From: Deltaproteobacteria bacterium
GTDB lineage: Bacteria; Desulfobacterota; Desulfovibrionia; Desulfovibrionales; Desulfovibrionaceae
Assembly (NCBI GenBank): GCA_025350085.1
Contig: JANXYI010000128.1
Coordinates: 1-12,283, forward strand
Reading direction: 5' to 3'
Length of the DNA stretch: 12,283 nt
The notes under the pieces are model-generated. The model saw only the letters and a program-made list of their open reading frames with translations, ran no database searches and was not told where the DNA came from. This document shows, piece after piece, positions 1-5,780 of the stretch (position 1 is its first letter; every line of letters begins with the position of its first letter). A program made the translations under genes and the position numbers.

Positions 1-17
1 ACCCTGTGGGACTTGGC

Positions 18-515
18 CTACAGGTAGTCGCCCCGGTTGAATTTGATGCGTTCCGTCACCGCCATGACCTCCAGTTCGGACACCATGCCCTGCAGGGCCG
101 GGTGCTTTTGCGCGAGGTCCGGGTTTTCGCCCTTGATCTGCTGCACGCTGCCGTCGATGTCCTCCAGGACGCCGTAGGCCGTCTTGAGGTTCGCCTGGCC
201 GGGTGCGCTCGTGAGATTCTGGGCGTACTGGTCCCACTTGTCGAGCAGGCTCTCCACCTTGTCCATGATCGTTTTCTCCGCCTGGGGTGCTGCCGGGGCC
301 ACGGCCTCGACGCCCGTGGTGCCAATGAGGGCGCCCAAAGGTCCGAGTCCGCCCGGCGGGGGCAGGGTTGCGCTGGTCTTGGCGGTTTGCGTGTCCGACT
401 TGGCCACCTCCTGGTTCAGGAGATCGCCAAAGGCGGTGCTGGGCGGCTTGACCCTGTTCGTCTGCGGCGCGCTGTCCGGACGAACGCCCTCCAACTGATC
501 AGGATGGATCTTCAT
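18..515 (-). CDS. Unrecognised 165-residue protein, probable sigma-54 target
   Basis: I do not recognise this family. The predicted protein is soluble, with no signal peptide and no membrane segment. Residues 1 to about 80 are rich in Pro, Ala, Thr and Gly and look disordered. Residues about 80-160 look helical and amphipathic (for example KVESLLDKWDQYAQNL and LQGMVSELEVMAVTERIKF), so they may form a small helical bundle or a partner-binding region. The ATG at 515 is supported by a good Shine-Dalgarno (GAGGAG, 5 bases upstream). A sigma-54 promoter-like site lies at the right distance to give a leader of about 23 bases. The long plus-strand frame over the same bases has no ribosome site and is treated as a shadow. 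In this bacterial group sigma-54 often serves flagellar and envelope genes, so a link to motility or the cell surface is possible. That is inference only; no domain supports it. Confidence 0.8.
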   Translation of the reverse strand: MKIHPDQLEGVRPDSAPQTNRVKPPSTAFGDLLNQEVAKSDTQTAKTSATLPPPGGLGPLGALIGTTGVEAVAPAAPQAEKTIMDKVESLLDKWDQYAQNLTSAPGQANLKTAYGVLEDIDGSVQQIKGENPDLAQKHPALQGMVSELEVMAVTERIKFNRGDYL

Positions 516-548
516 GGTTGCTCCTCATCCTGTGATTTCCCTGTGTTG

Positions 549-565
549 TGCAGAGACCATGCCAA
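549..565 (-). promoter_or_regulatory. Sigma-54 (-24/-12) promoter candidate for the 18-515 gene
   Basis: On the minus strand the site reads TTGGCAT, four bases, then CTGCA. It keeps the invariant GG (563-562) and GC (551-550) at the exact sigma-54 spacing. The consensus is TTGGCACG-N4-TTGCA. The expected start of transcription is near 538, giving a leader of about 23 bases that just contains the ribosome site. Consensus fit, orientation and distance to the gene all agree. Confidence 0.65.
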
Positions 566-571
566 GGTCGT

Positions 572-581
572 TTGTGCACAA
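572..581. promoter_or_regulatory. Perfect 10-base palindrome upstream of the sigma-54 site
   Basis: TTGTGCACAA is a perfect palindrome centred about 38 bases upstream of the predicted start of the 18-515 transcript. It could be a binding site for a dimeric regulator. Enhancer sites for sigma-54 promoters usually lie further away, and a 10-base palindrome can occur by chance. The remainder of the 516-843 gap holds only the promoter elements listed here, and I see no small gene in it. Confidence 0.25.
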
Positions 582-747
582 GATGCTGAAATTGTTTGTG
601 TTACCGTCAGGCGGCCAGGGGCAATTCTTGCCTGCCCGCCCCCTAGCCCGGTCCCGCGCTGGTCTTGACGGATAGCCCATGCCTCAAGGCTTGTCCATCG
701 GCTGCGCAATCCCCGGCCTATGACGGACTCTTCGGCGCGTTTTGCCC

Positions 748-776
748 TTGCGTTAATGGACGAAGGTGATTATTTT
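748..776 (+). promoter_or_regulatory. Sigma-70-like promoter candidate for usp
   Basis: TTGCGT (748-753) and TATTTT (771-776) are separated by 17 bases, the ideal spacing. Transcription would begin near 783, about 60 bases before the usp start codon. The stretch is locally AT-rich in an otherwise GC-rich window, which supports a promoter. The -10 box lies inside a CRP/FNR-type palindrome. Confidence 0.5.
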
Positions 777-780
777 CACA
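765..780. promoter_or_regulatory. CRP/FNR-family operator candidate over the usp -10 box
   Basis: The site reads GGTGA, six bases, TCACA. This is the GTGA-N6-TCAC pattern of CRP-type regulators, differing at one base from TGTGA-N6-TCACA. Desulfovibrio species use CRP/FNR-family regulators such as HcpR with sites of this kind. Because the palindrome covers the predicted -10 box, binding would be expected to repress this promoter rather than activate it. Confidence 0.4.
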
Positions 781-843
781 TTATTCCAAGCTTCCCTCCG
801 CAGGATGGGGGGTAACCAAAGCTGAATTCCGAGGAGGTGCGCC

Positions 844-1287
844 ATGCCCCAGATCAAGAAGATCCTTTGCGCAGTGGACTTTTCCGAGCACAGCCCGGCA
901 GTGGCCGAATATGCGCGGATTCTGGCCCAGGGTCTCGGGGCCAGGATCGTCTGCCTCTATGTGGCGCCCTCGCTCAGCCAGTATGTCGGGTTCCACGTGC
1001 CGCCGAGCTCCATCGAGAACTTCGTGGGCGAGATCGTCACCGGGGCCGAGGCCACCATGAGCGCCTTTCTGAACGAGAACTTCCAGGGCGTGGACGCCGA
1101 GGGCCATGTGGTCACAGGCTACGCGGCCGAGGAGATCTTCGGCATGGCGGTCAAGGAGAACGCGGATCTGATCATCATGGGCACCCACGGCCGCAAGGGC
1201 ATCGACCGCATCCTCTTCGGCTCCGTGGCCGAGAAGGTCGTCAAGGGCGCCCGTTGCCCGGTGCTGACCATCCGGCCGAACAAGTAG
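844..1287 (+). CDS. Universal stress protein (UspA family, ATP-binding type)
   Basis: This is a single-domain UspA-fold protein of 147 residues, the usual length for the family. The N-terminus has the beta strand and conserved acidic residue of ATP-binding Usps (ILCAVDFSEHS, D12). The C-terminal half carries the complete nucleotide motif G-2X-G-9X-G-S: G113, G116, G126 and S127. It is therefore expected to bind ATP as a cytoplasmic dimer; what it protects against cannot be told from sequence. The ATG at 844 has a strong ribosome site (GAGGAGG, 831-837). The gene appears to stand alone: a promoter lies about 60 bases upstream and a strong hairpin lies downstream at 1418-1451, ahead of hisC. 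A longer frame starting at 837 overlaps it in another phase and is not real before hisC. Confidence 0.93.
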   Translation: MPQIKKILCAVDFSEHSPAVAEYARILAQGLGARIVCLYVAPSLSQYVGFHVPPSSIENFVGEIVTGAEATMSAFLNENFQGVDAEGHVVTGYAAEEIFGMAVKENADLIIMGTHGRKGIDRILFGSVAEKVVKGARCPVLTIRPNK

Positions 1288-1336
1288 CGGTCGACGACGT
1301 CCCGGACCGACAAGGCTGCGGCCCGCTCCAGGAACC

Positions 1337-1360
1337 GGTCGGCCAGGCGTTCGGCCGACC
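1337..1360. repeat. Inverted repeat between usp and hisC
   Basis: GGTCGGCC (1337-1344) and GGCCGACC (1353-1360) are perfect complements separated by an 8-base loop. No T run follows, so it is not a standard terminator. It may be a 3' stabilising hairpin of the usp transcript or a protein site. Confidence 0.35.
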
Positions 1361-1370
1361 CAGTCATCGG

Positions 1371-1399
1371 TTGCGCCGGACCGGAACTCCGGCTATAGG
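1371..1399 (+). promoter_or_regulatory. Sigma-70-like promoter candidate for hisC-cmk
   Basis: TTGCGC (1371-1376) and TATAGG (1394-1399) are spaced by 17 bases. Transcription would begin near 1406, so the hairpin at 1418-1446 would lie within the hisC leader. Each box departs from consensus at two positions, so support is moderate. There is no room for another promoter between the hairpin and the hisC ribosome site. Confidence 0.35.
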
Positions 1400-1417
1400 C
1401 ATGGCGAATGAACGATC

Positions 1418-1451
1418 ACAGGGGACAGCCCTGGGCTGTCCCCTGTGTTTT
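1418..1451 (+). terminator. Hairpin with short T run between usp and hisC
   Basis: This is a perfect 13-base-pair stem (arms 1418-1430 and 1434-1446) with a 3-base loop CTG, followed by GTTTT. It is strong enough to end usp transcription, although the T run is short. It also sits only about 28 bases before the hisC start codon. If the candidate promoter at 1371-1399 is used, it would act as an attenuator within the hisC leader. Confidence 0.7.
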
Positions 1452-1478
1452 CGCGTCCAGTTCAAGAAGGGGAGCGCC

Positions 1479-2579
1479 ATGCCCAGCCAGCGAGTCAGGC
1501 CGGAGATTCTTGATTTCACGCCCTATGTTCCGGGCCTGTCCATAGACGAGATCAAGGCCAAATACGGCCTTTCCACGGTCATCAAGCTCGCCAGCAACGA
1601 GAACCCGCTGGGCGTCTCGCCCGTGGTCCAGCAGGCCCTGACCCGGGCCGCGGGCCAGGTCTTCCGCTATCCCCAGAACCACAGCCCGCGCCTGACCCAG
1701 GCCATCGCGAAGGCCATGGGTGTGCCTGCGGAGCTGGTGGTGGCGGGCAACGGGTCCGACGAGATCATCGACCTGCTCCTGCGCGTCACGGCCCGGCCGG
1801 GCGTGGACAACGTGGTCTGCTACGAGCACTCCTTCAGCATGTACCGCCTCACGGCGCAGTTGTGCGGGGTGGAGTACCGCGAGGTGCCGCGTGGCGAGGA
1901 GTACCGCCTGCCCCTGGAGGCCCTGGCCGAGGCCGCGGACACGAACACGGCGCTGGTCTTCGTCACCAGCCCGGACAACCCCACGGGCCTGGCCGCGCGC
2001 GCCGAGGAGCTCATGGTCCTGTCCGGGGTCCTGCCTGCGGGCACGCTCCTGGTGGTGGACGAGGCCTACATGGACTTCTCCTGGCCGCCCGAGGAGTACT
2101 CCATGCTCAACCTCGTGGCCGAGCTGGGCAACGTCGTGGTGCTGCGCACCTTTTCCAAGGCCTACGGCCTGGCGGGCCTGCGCCTGGGCTACGGGGTCAT
2201 GCCTGAGACGCTGGCCGGGCACCTGCGCCGCGCCCGGCCGCCCTTCAGCGTAAACCTCCTGGCCGAAGAGGCGGGCATCGTTGCCCTGGACGACGACGCC
2301 TTCTACAGCGCCACGCTGGAGGTGGTCTTCAAGGGCCGCGAGCTGCTCTTGAAGCGCCTGCCGGAACTGGGCTGCCAAGTCTGGCCCTCCCAGGCCAACT
2401 TCGTCATGTTCCGCCCGAAAAAACCGGCCGGGGAGGTCTGCGAGGAGCTGCTCCGGCGCGGCATCATCGTGCGCCCGCTGAAGAGCTTCGGCTTGGCCGG
2501 CAACATCCGCGTCAACGTGGGCACCGGCCCGGAAACCGCGGCCTTCCTGAAGGCCCTGGAGGAGATCCTGAATGCCTAG
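1479..2579 (+). CDS. hisC: Histidinol-phosphate aminotransferase
   Basis: This PLP enzyme converts imidazole-acetol phosphate and glutamate to histidinol phosphate and 2-oxoglutarate in histidine biosynthesis (cytoplasmic fold-type I, class II aminotransferase). The 366 residues match the usual length. Visible marks are SNENPLG (39-45), GNGSDEIIDLL (90-100), SPDNPTG (164-170, with N167 of the cofactor site), DEAY (194-197), the PLP lysine K227 in TFSKAYGLAGLR with R235, and R344 near the C-terminus, which binds the substrate carboxylate in this family. The start at 1479 has a ribosome site (AAGGGGAG, 5 bases upstream). The frame stays open far upstream, but that stretch runs through the terminator hairpin and the usp gene and is not coding. 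The last 8 bases overlap cmk, so the two are translationally coupled. HisC-type enzymes can also act on aromatic amino acids. Confidence 0.95.
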   Translation: MPSQRVRPEILDFTPYVPGLSIDEIKAKYGLSTVIKLASNENPLGVSPVVQQALTRAAGQVFRYPQNHSPRLTQAIAKAMGVPAELVVAGNGSDEIIDLLLRVTARPGVDNVVCYEHSFSMYRLTAQLCGVEYREVPRGEEYRLPLEALAEAADTNTALVFVTSPDNPTGLAARAEELMVLSGVLPAGTLLVVDEAYMDFSWPPEEYSMLNLVAELGNVVVLRTFSKAYGLAGLRLGYGVMPETLAGHLRRARPPFSVNLLAEEAGIVALDDDAFYSATLEVVFKGRELLLKRLPELGCQVWPSQANFVMFRPKKPAGEVCEELLRRGIIVRPLKSFGLAGNIRVNVGTGPETAAFLKALEEILNA

Positions 2580-3243
2580 CGCGTCCCCTCTCATCGTCAC
2601 CCTGGACGGTCCCGCCGGCGTGGGCAAAAGCTCTGTTGCCGCGCGCCTGGCCGGGGAGCTTGGCTTGGCCTTCCTGGACACCGGGGCCATGTTCCGCGCT
2701 GCGGCCTTTACCCTGGGCGAGGGCGCCTGGGACTGGACCCAGGGCATCCTGCAGCAGAAGCTGGGCGATTTCGAGTTCACCCTGCGCGGCAGCGGCCGGG
2801 CCACGGAGCTGCTCCTGAACGGCCAGCCCCTGCCCGAGGCCATCCGCAGCGAGCAGACGGGCCAGTGGGCCTCGCAGCTGGCCGTGGTGCCCTCGGTGCG
2901 CGCCTACATGAAGATGGCCCAGATCTTCCTCGGCCAGACCACCCCGCTGGTGGCCGAGGGCCGCGACATGGGCAGCGTGGTCTTCCCGGGCGCGCAGTTC
3001 AAGTTCTTCCTCGACGCCGACCCCGAGGAGCGCGCGCGCAGGCGCTGCAGGCAGCTTGAAGCCCAGGGCCAGAGCGCCGACTTCGCGGCCATCCTGGCGG
3101 GCATTTGCAAACGCGACGACCAGGACCGCAACCGCAGCATCGCGCCCATGAAGCCCGCCGAGGGTGCGCTGGTGGTGGACACCACGCACATCAACGAGGA
3201 TGAGACCCTGGCCCTGGTGCTTGGCGTGGTGCGCGGCCACTAG
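2572..3243 (+). CDS. cmk: Cytidylate kinase
   Basis: This enzyme phosphorylates CMP and dCMP with ATP, recycling pyrimidine nucleotides for RNA, DNA and CDP-activated lipids. The 223 residues match the family. The P-loop is GPAGVGKSS (13-21). LDTGAMFRAAA (35-45) corresponds to the conserved LDTGAMYRA element, with Phe where Tyr is usual. EGRDMGSVVFPGA (129-141) carries the CMP-binding Arg-Asp. KRDDQDRNRSIAPMKPA (180-196) is the lid and substrate region. The ATG at 2572 lies inside the last codons of hisC (overlap 2572-2579) without its own strong ribosome site, so translation is probably coupled. The stop codon TAG shares its last base with the outer edge of the palindromic element at 3243-3389. 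No T-rich terminator is seen for the plus strand immediately after the gene. Confidence 0.95.
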   Translation: MPSASPLIVTLDGPAGVGKSSVAARLAGELGLAFLDTGAMFRAAAFTLGEGAWDWTQGILQQKLGDFEFTLRGSGRATELLLNGQPLPEAIRSEQTGQWASQLAVVPSVRAYMKMAQIFLGQTTPLVAEGRDMGSVVFPGAQFKFFLDADPEERARRRCRQLEAQGQSADFAAILAGICKRDDQDRNRSIAPMKPAEGALVVDTTHINEDETLALVLGVVRGH

Positions 3244-3389
3244 GGCCTGTCTCTAAAAGCGTCTTTTGCCCCCTGGACGTCGTCGTGAGCCGATTTTGGT
3301 CCAGGGCTGTACCGCGTGAGTACTATCCCTGGCCCCAAATCGGCTCTCTCCTCGCCAGGGAACCAAATCCATCTTTTGGAAACAGGCCC
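3243..3389. repeat. 147-base imperfect palindrome between cmk and cobT
   Basis: The left arm (3243-3306) and right arm (3327-3389) are inverted copies along almost their whole length. The outer 17 bases (3243-3259 against 3373-3389) match at 15 positions. The inner 20 bases (3287-3306 against 3327-3346) match at 18. The middle part is looser and contains a shared CCCTGG. A loop of about 20 bases (3307-3326) carries two GTAC copies. No coding frame of merit lies in it and no T run follows it. Full-length inverted symmetry next to a stop codon suggests a MITE-like or REP-like insertion, or a very long RNA hairpin. I see no clear target-site duplication. Confidence 0.6.
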
Positions 3390-3408
3390 GAGCCTTTCCC
3401 CTTGCGCG

Positions 3409-3446
3409 AAAAAAGCGCCCGCCCCGATACGAGCCGGAGCGGGCGT
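3409..3446 (-). terminator. Intrinsic terminator of cobT
   Basis: On the minus strand an 11-base-pair GC-rich stem (arms 3445-3435 and 3426-3416, one G-U pair) closes an 8-base loop and is followed by C and then six T. It begins about 26 bases after the cobT stop codon. The plus-strand side has a weaker tail (TTGTTGCGTTT), so it may also catch transcripts coming from cmk. Confidence 0.8.
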
Positions 3447-3471
3447 TGTTGCGTTTATCGGCTTCTGCCCG

Positions 3472-4551
3472 CTAGTCCGCCGTGCTCACCCCGGCCGAGG
3501 CAAAGGAGGCCATCTCGTTGAAGATGGCCGCGGCCGAGCGCACAAGGAACATGGCCAGGGCCGCGCCCGTGCCCTCGCCTAGGCGCAGGCCCAGGTCGAG
3601 CAGCGGCTGCTTGCCCATCTTCTCCAGCGCGATCTTGTGCCCCGGCTCGGCCGAGGCGTGGGAGAGCACGGTGTAGTCCGTTGTGGCCGGATTGAGCTTC
3701 CAGGCCGCCACGCAGGCCGCGGTGGAGATGAACCCGTCCACGCACACGAGCTGGCGGTTCTTGGCGCCGCCCAGGATGAGCCCGGCCAGGCAGGCGATCT
3801 CCAGACCGCCCAGGGCCGCCAGGATGTCCAGGGCATTGCCGGACTTGACGGTGGCGGTGTGCAGGGCCAGCGCCGTGCGGATGACCTCGGCCTTGCGGTC
3901 CACGCCGGGCTTGTCCAGCCCGGTGCCCGGGCCGGTCATGCTGGTGGGGTCCAGGCCCAGATACGCGCAGTAGAGCGCCGTGGAGGGCGTGGTGTTGCCG
4001 ATGCCCATGTCGCCGGTGCCCAGCACGCGCACCCCGGCCGCCAGGGCGCGGTCGGCCAGGTCCACGCCGAGCAGCAGGGCCTGGAGGCACTGCTGACGCG
4101 TCATGGCCGGGCCCTTGGCCAGGTTGGCCGTGCCCGGCGCCACCTTGCCCTGGATCAGGTTCGGGTGCTCGTCGAAGCCCCCGCCCAGGCACCCGGCGTC
4201 CACCACATAGAGCTCGGCCCCGGCCGTGCGCGCCAGCACGTTGATGCCTGCGCCGCCGTGCACGAAGTTCGCCACCATCTGGCGCGTGACCTCCTGCGGG
4301 AACAGGCTCACGCCCTCGGCCACCACGCCGTGGTCCCCGGCCACGGTGTACACGCGGCAGGGGTCAGCGCTGGGCTTCTGCCCGCCCTGGATCAGGTACA
4401 GCTGCAGGGCCAGCTCCTCCAGGCGGCCGAGGCTGCCCTGGGGCTTGGTCAGGTTGTCCAGGTGGGCCTGGCCCGCGGCGGCTAGGGACTGGTTGACCGG
4501 GGAAATGGCGGTGAGGACAGCGGCGAGGTCGGCCTCGAGCTTTGCGCGCAT
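3472..4551 (-). CDS. cobT: Nicotinate-nucleotide--dimethylbenzimidazole phosphoribosyltransferase
   Basis: CobT transfers phosphoribose from nicotinate mononucleotide to 5,6-dimethylbenzimidazole or a related base, giving the alpha-ribotide used as the lower ligand of cobamides. The 359 residues match the family. Visible marks are NLTKPQGSLGRLEELA (33-48), AGDHGVVAEGVSLFPQEVT (71-89), GTGDMGIGNTTPSTALY (178-194), VDGFISTAA (271-279), SHASAEPGHK (297-306) and GEGTGA (325-330), whose E326 corresponds to the catalytic glutamate of Salmonella CobT. The ATG at 4551 has a ribosome site (AAGGAG, 5 bases upstream). The frame is open to 4770, but that part is the riboswitch and terminator, so the longer start is rejected. 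The gene stands alone here, is controlled by the upstream riboswitch and ends at the terminator at 3409-3446. Confidence 0.96.
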   Translation of the reverse strand: MRAKLEADLAAVLTAISPVNQSLAAAGQAHLDNLTKPQGSLGRLEELALQLYLIQGGQKPSADPCRVYTVAGDHGVVAEGVSLFPQEVTRQMVANFVHGGAGINVLARTAGAELYVVDAGCLGGGFDEHPNLIQGKVAPGTANLAKGPAMTRQQCLQALLLGVDLADRALAAGVRVLGTGDMGIGNTTPSTALYCAYLGLDPTSMTGPGTGLDKPGVDRKAEVIRTALALHTATVKSGNALDILAALGGLEIACLAGLILGGAKNRQLVCVDGFISTAACVAAWKLNPATTDYTVLSHASAEPGHKIALEKMGKQPLLDLGLRLGEGTGAALAMFLVRSAAAIFNEMASFASAGVSTAD

Positions 4552-4605
4552 GGGGGCTCCTTTTCTGGGTAGTGCTGCCAGGCAGCGGATCTTTTTTGGT
4601 GCAAC

Positions 4606-4651
4606 AAAAAAAGGGCCCCGGCGGGCGCAACAACGCCCACCGGAACCCTTT
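4606..4651 (-). terminator. Riboswitch-controlled terminator in the cobT leader
   Basis: On the minus strand a continuous stem of about 17 base pairs (including three G-U pairs) encloses a TTGTTG loop and is followed by seven T (4612-4606). It lies between the riboswitch and the cobT ribosome site. This is the expected expression platform of a transcription-terminating B12 riboswitch. CCGGTG in its rising arm (4643-4638) is complementary to CACCGG at the 3' edge of the riboswitch (4679-4674), a ready antiterminator pairing. Confidence 0.85.
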
Positions 4652-4674
4652 GCCATCACGTTCCTGAAAATACC

Positions 4675-4860
4675 CGGTGCGGACAGGTCTTCCGGCTTCC
4701 GGATCAGCCGGGGGGAGACGGCCTTCCCGCCGGGGTGAACCCCGACAGTGGCCGGGCGCTTGCGCCCCATGTCTCTCCCCGTCCCCGGTTACGGCGGCGG
4801 GACCGCCACGGAATCGCACCGTGTTCCGAGATGTCCGCTCGGCACCTGCACAGGTAGCCG
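4675..4860 (-). promoter_or_regulatory. Cobalamin riboswitch ahead of cobT
   Basis: Read on the minus strand, the conserved elements occur in the known order: AGGTGCC (near 4847-4841), GGAACACGGTGCGATTCCG (4826-4808), a CCGCCGTAACCGGG segment (about 4798-4784), the B12 core GCCACTG (4752-4746), GGGAAGGC (4728-4721) and GAAGACCTGTCC (4692-4681). The closing P1 stem can form from CAGGT (4849-4845) and ACCTG (4688-4684). Binding of adenosylcobalamin or a related cobamide should stabilise P1, block the antiterminator and allow the downstream terminator to form, switching cobT off when B12 is plentiful. I could not identify the promoter that starts this transcript in 4861-4941. Confidence 0.93.
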
Positions 4861-4914
4861 AATCAGGCGCGCATTTCAAGGGGCAGCCTGCGCCCGCCCG
4901 CGCCGCGAAGATTG

Positions 4915-4930
4915 CGGCACGGGCATTGCA
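4915..4930 (+). promoter_or_regulatory. Sigma-54-like site at the start of the WcbI-like gene
   Basis: CGGCAC, five bases (GGGCA), TTGCA: the GG (4916-4917) and GC (4928-4929) have the exact sigma-54 spacing and only the first T of TGGCAC is changed. The predicted start of transcription is about 4941, next to the GTG start codon at 4942, so the message would be nearly leaderless. That geometry is unusual, and a chance match remains possible. Confidence 0.35.
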
Positions 4931-4935
4931 ATGCC
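4922..4935. repeat. Perfect 14-base palindrome before the WcbI-like gene
   Basis: GGCATTGCAATGCC is self-complementary over all 14 bases. It ends 6 bases before the GTG start codon, where a ribosome site would normally be, and overlaps the -12 part of the sigma-54-like site. It may be an operator in the divergent cobT-glycan gap. Confidence 0.35.
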
Positions 4936-4941
4936 GCTCAC

Positions 4942-5772
4942 GTGGACAAGCGCACTGCCATCCTGCACGCCAACTGCCAGGGCCAGCCCCTGGCCGCGTT
5001 CCTTTCGGCCAGCCCGGAGTTCGCTCAGTATTTTGTGCCCCGCGTGTATTTGAACTATACCCGCGAAGCGGTCCCTGCGGCTGCGCTGGACGCCTGCGGC
5101 CTGTTTCTGTATCAGCACCTGGGCCCGGAGTGGGGCGAGCTTGCCTCGGCCGCGCTGCTCGAAAAACTGCCCGCGGGCTGCCCGAGCCTGTGCATCCCGA
5201 ACATGTTCTTCCGCGGGCCGTGGCCGCTCTGGTCCGGCGCGCCGGGCTTCGACTACCGCGACATCTACCTGGACCACCTGCTGGGCATGGGCCTGCCGCG
5301 GCGCGACATCCTGCACCTGTACCTGTCCACCCCGCTGGGCAGGAAGTACGACCTGGACGCGCTTTTGGCCGAGACCGTGGCCCGCGAGACAGAGCGCCAG
5401 GTCCACACCCCCATACAATACCTGGACTTCGTGCTGGAGCATTGGCGCGAACGGCCGCTGTTTCTCTCGGTCAACCACCCTGGCCCGGAGCTGCTGCACC
5501 TGGCCGCGGTCGGCATCCTGGCTGAGCTGGGCCTGGCGCCCATGGCCCCCGCGCTGCTGCCGGACGCGGGAGCCCTGGGCGAGGGCTACGCGGACTTTGA
5601 GCTGCCCGTACACCCGCAGGCCGCGGCATTCTACGGGCTGAACTACGGCAGTGAAGACCGGGTCTACAACGTCTACGGCCGGGCCAAGACCTTTGGCCAG
5701 TATGCGGAGGCTTACGTGGACTGCCGCTTGTCCGGCATCGACGACTTCATCAGCTATCTGCACCTGAGATGA
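4942..5772 (+). CDS. WcbI-like polysaccharide biosynthesis protein
   Basis: The 276-residue protein resembles the WcbI family, which is found in capsule and surface-polysaccharide clusters and has a proposed acyl or acetyl transferase-like role; the exact reaction is not settled. Visible family-like marks are the N-terminal strand with ILHANCQGQPLAAFL (7-21, including N11-C12-Q13), the central PNMFFRGPWPLW segment, and the later FLSVNHPGPELLHLAAVGIL segment. There is no signal peptide or membrane helix, so it is predicted cytoplasmic. The start is uncertain: GTG at 4942 sits just before the conserved strand but has no ribosome site, and TTG at 4912 would add 10 residues, also without a good site. 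The stop overlaps a possible ATG of the next gene (ATGA at 5769-5772), so the two form one unit. I judge the family assignment likely but not certain. Confidence 0.7.
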   Translation: MDKRTAILHANCQGQPLAAFLSASPEFAQYFVPRVYLNYTREAVPAAALDACGLFLYQHLGPEWGELASAALLEKLPAGCPSLCIPNMFFRGPWPLWSGAPGFDYRDIYLDHLLGMGLPRRDILHLYLSTPLGRKYDLDALLAETVARETERQVHTPIQYLDFVLEHWRERPLFLSVNHPGPELLHLAAVGILAELGLAPMAPALLPDAGALGEGYADFELPVHPQAAAFYGLNYGSEDRVYNVYGRAKTFGQYAEAYVDCRLSGIDDFISYLHLR

Positions 5773-5774
5773 GG
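5771..5774 (+). promoter_or_regulatory. Ribosome site that favours the 5781 start
   Basis: GAGG lies 6 bases before the ATG at 5781, the ideal distance. The earlier in-frame ATG at 5769 has no such site, though it overlaps the upstream stop codon and could be used by coupling. Confidence 0.5.
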
Positions 5775-5780
5775 ACAAAC

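Noticed and set aside
837..1478. Long in-frame extension of hisC to 837
   Set aside because: It overlaps usp out of phase, runs through the hairpin at 1418-1446 and has no homology-like content; hisC has a good ribosome site and the normal N-terminus at 1479.
1416..2843. 475-residue minus-strand frame opposite hisC and cmk
   Set aside because: It is a mirror frame of two clear genes in GC-rich DNA, with Arg/Ala/Gly-rich low-complexity composition and no motif.
4574..4586. GCTGCC-A-GGCAGC inverted repeat in the cobT leader
   Set aside because: The one-base loop cannot form as a hairpin of full length; there is no link to switching and it is short enough to be chance.
4552..4770. Extension of cobT to a 432-residue protein
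   Set aside because: The extra 73 codons are the riboswitch 3' part and the terminator; the 359-residue product from 4551 matches the family length and has a ribosome site.
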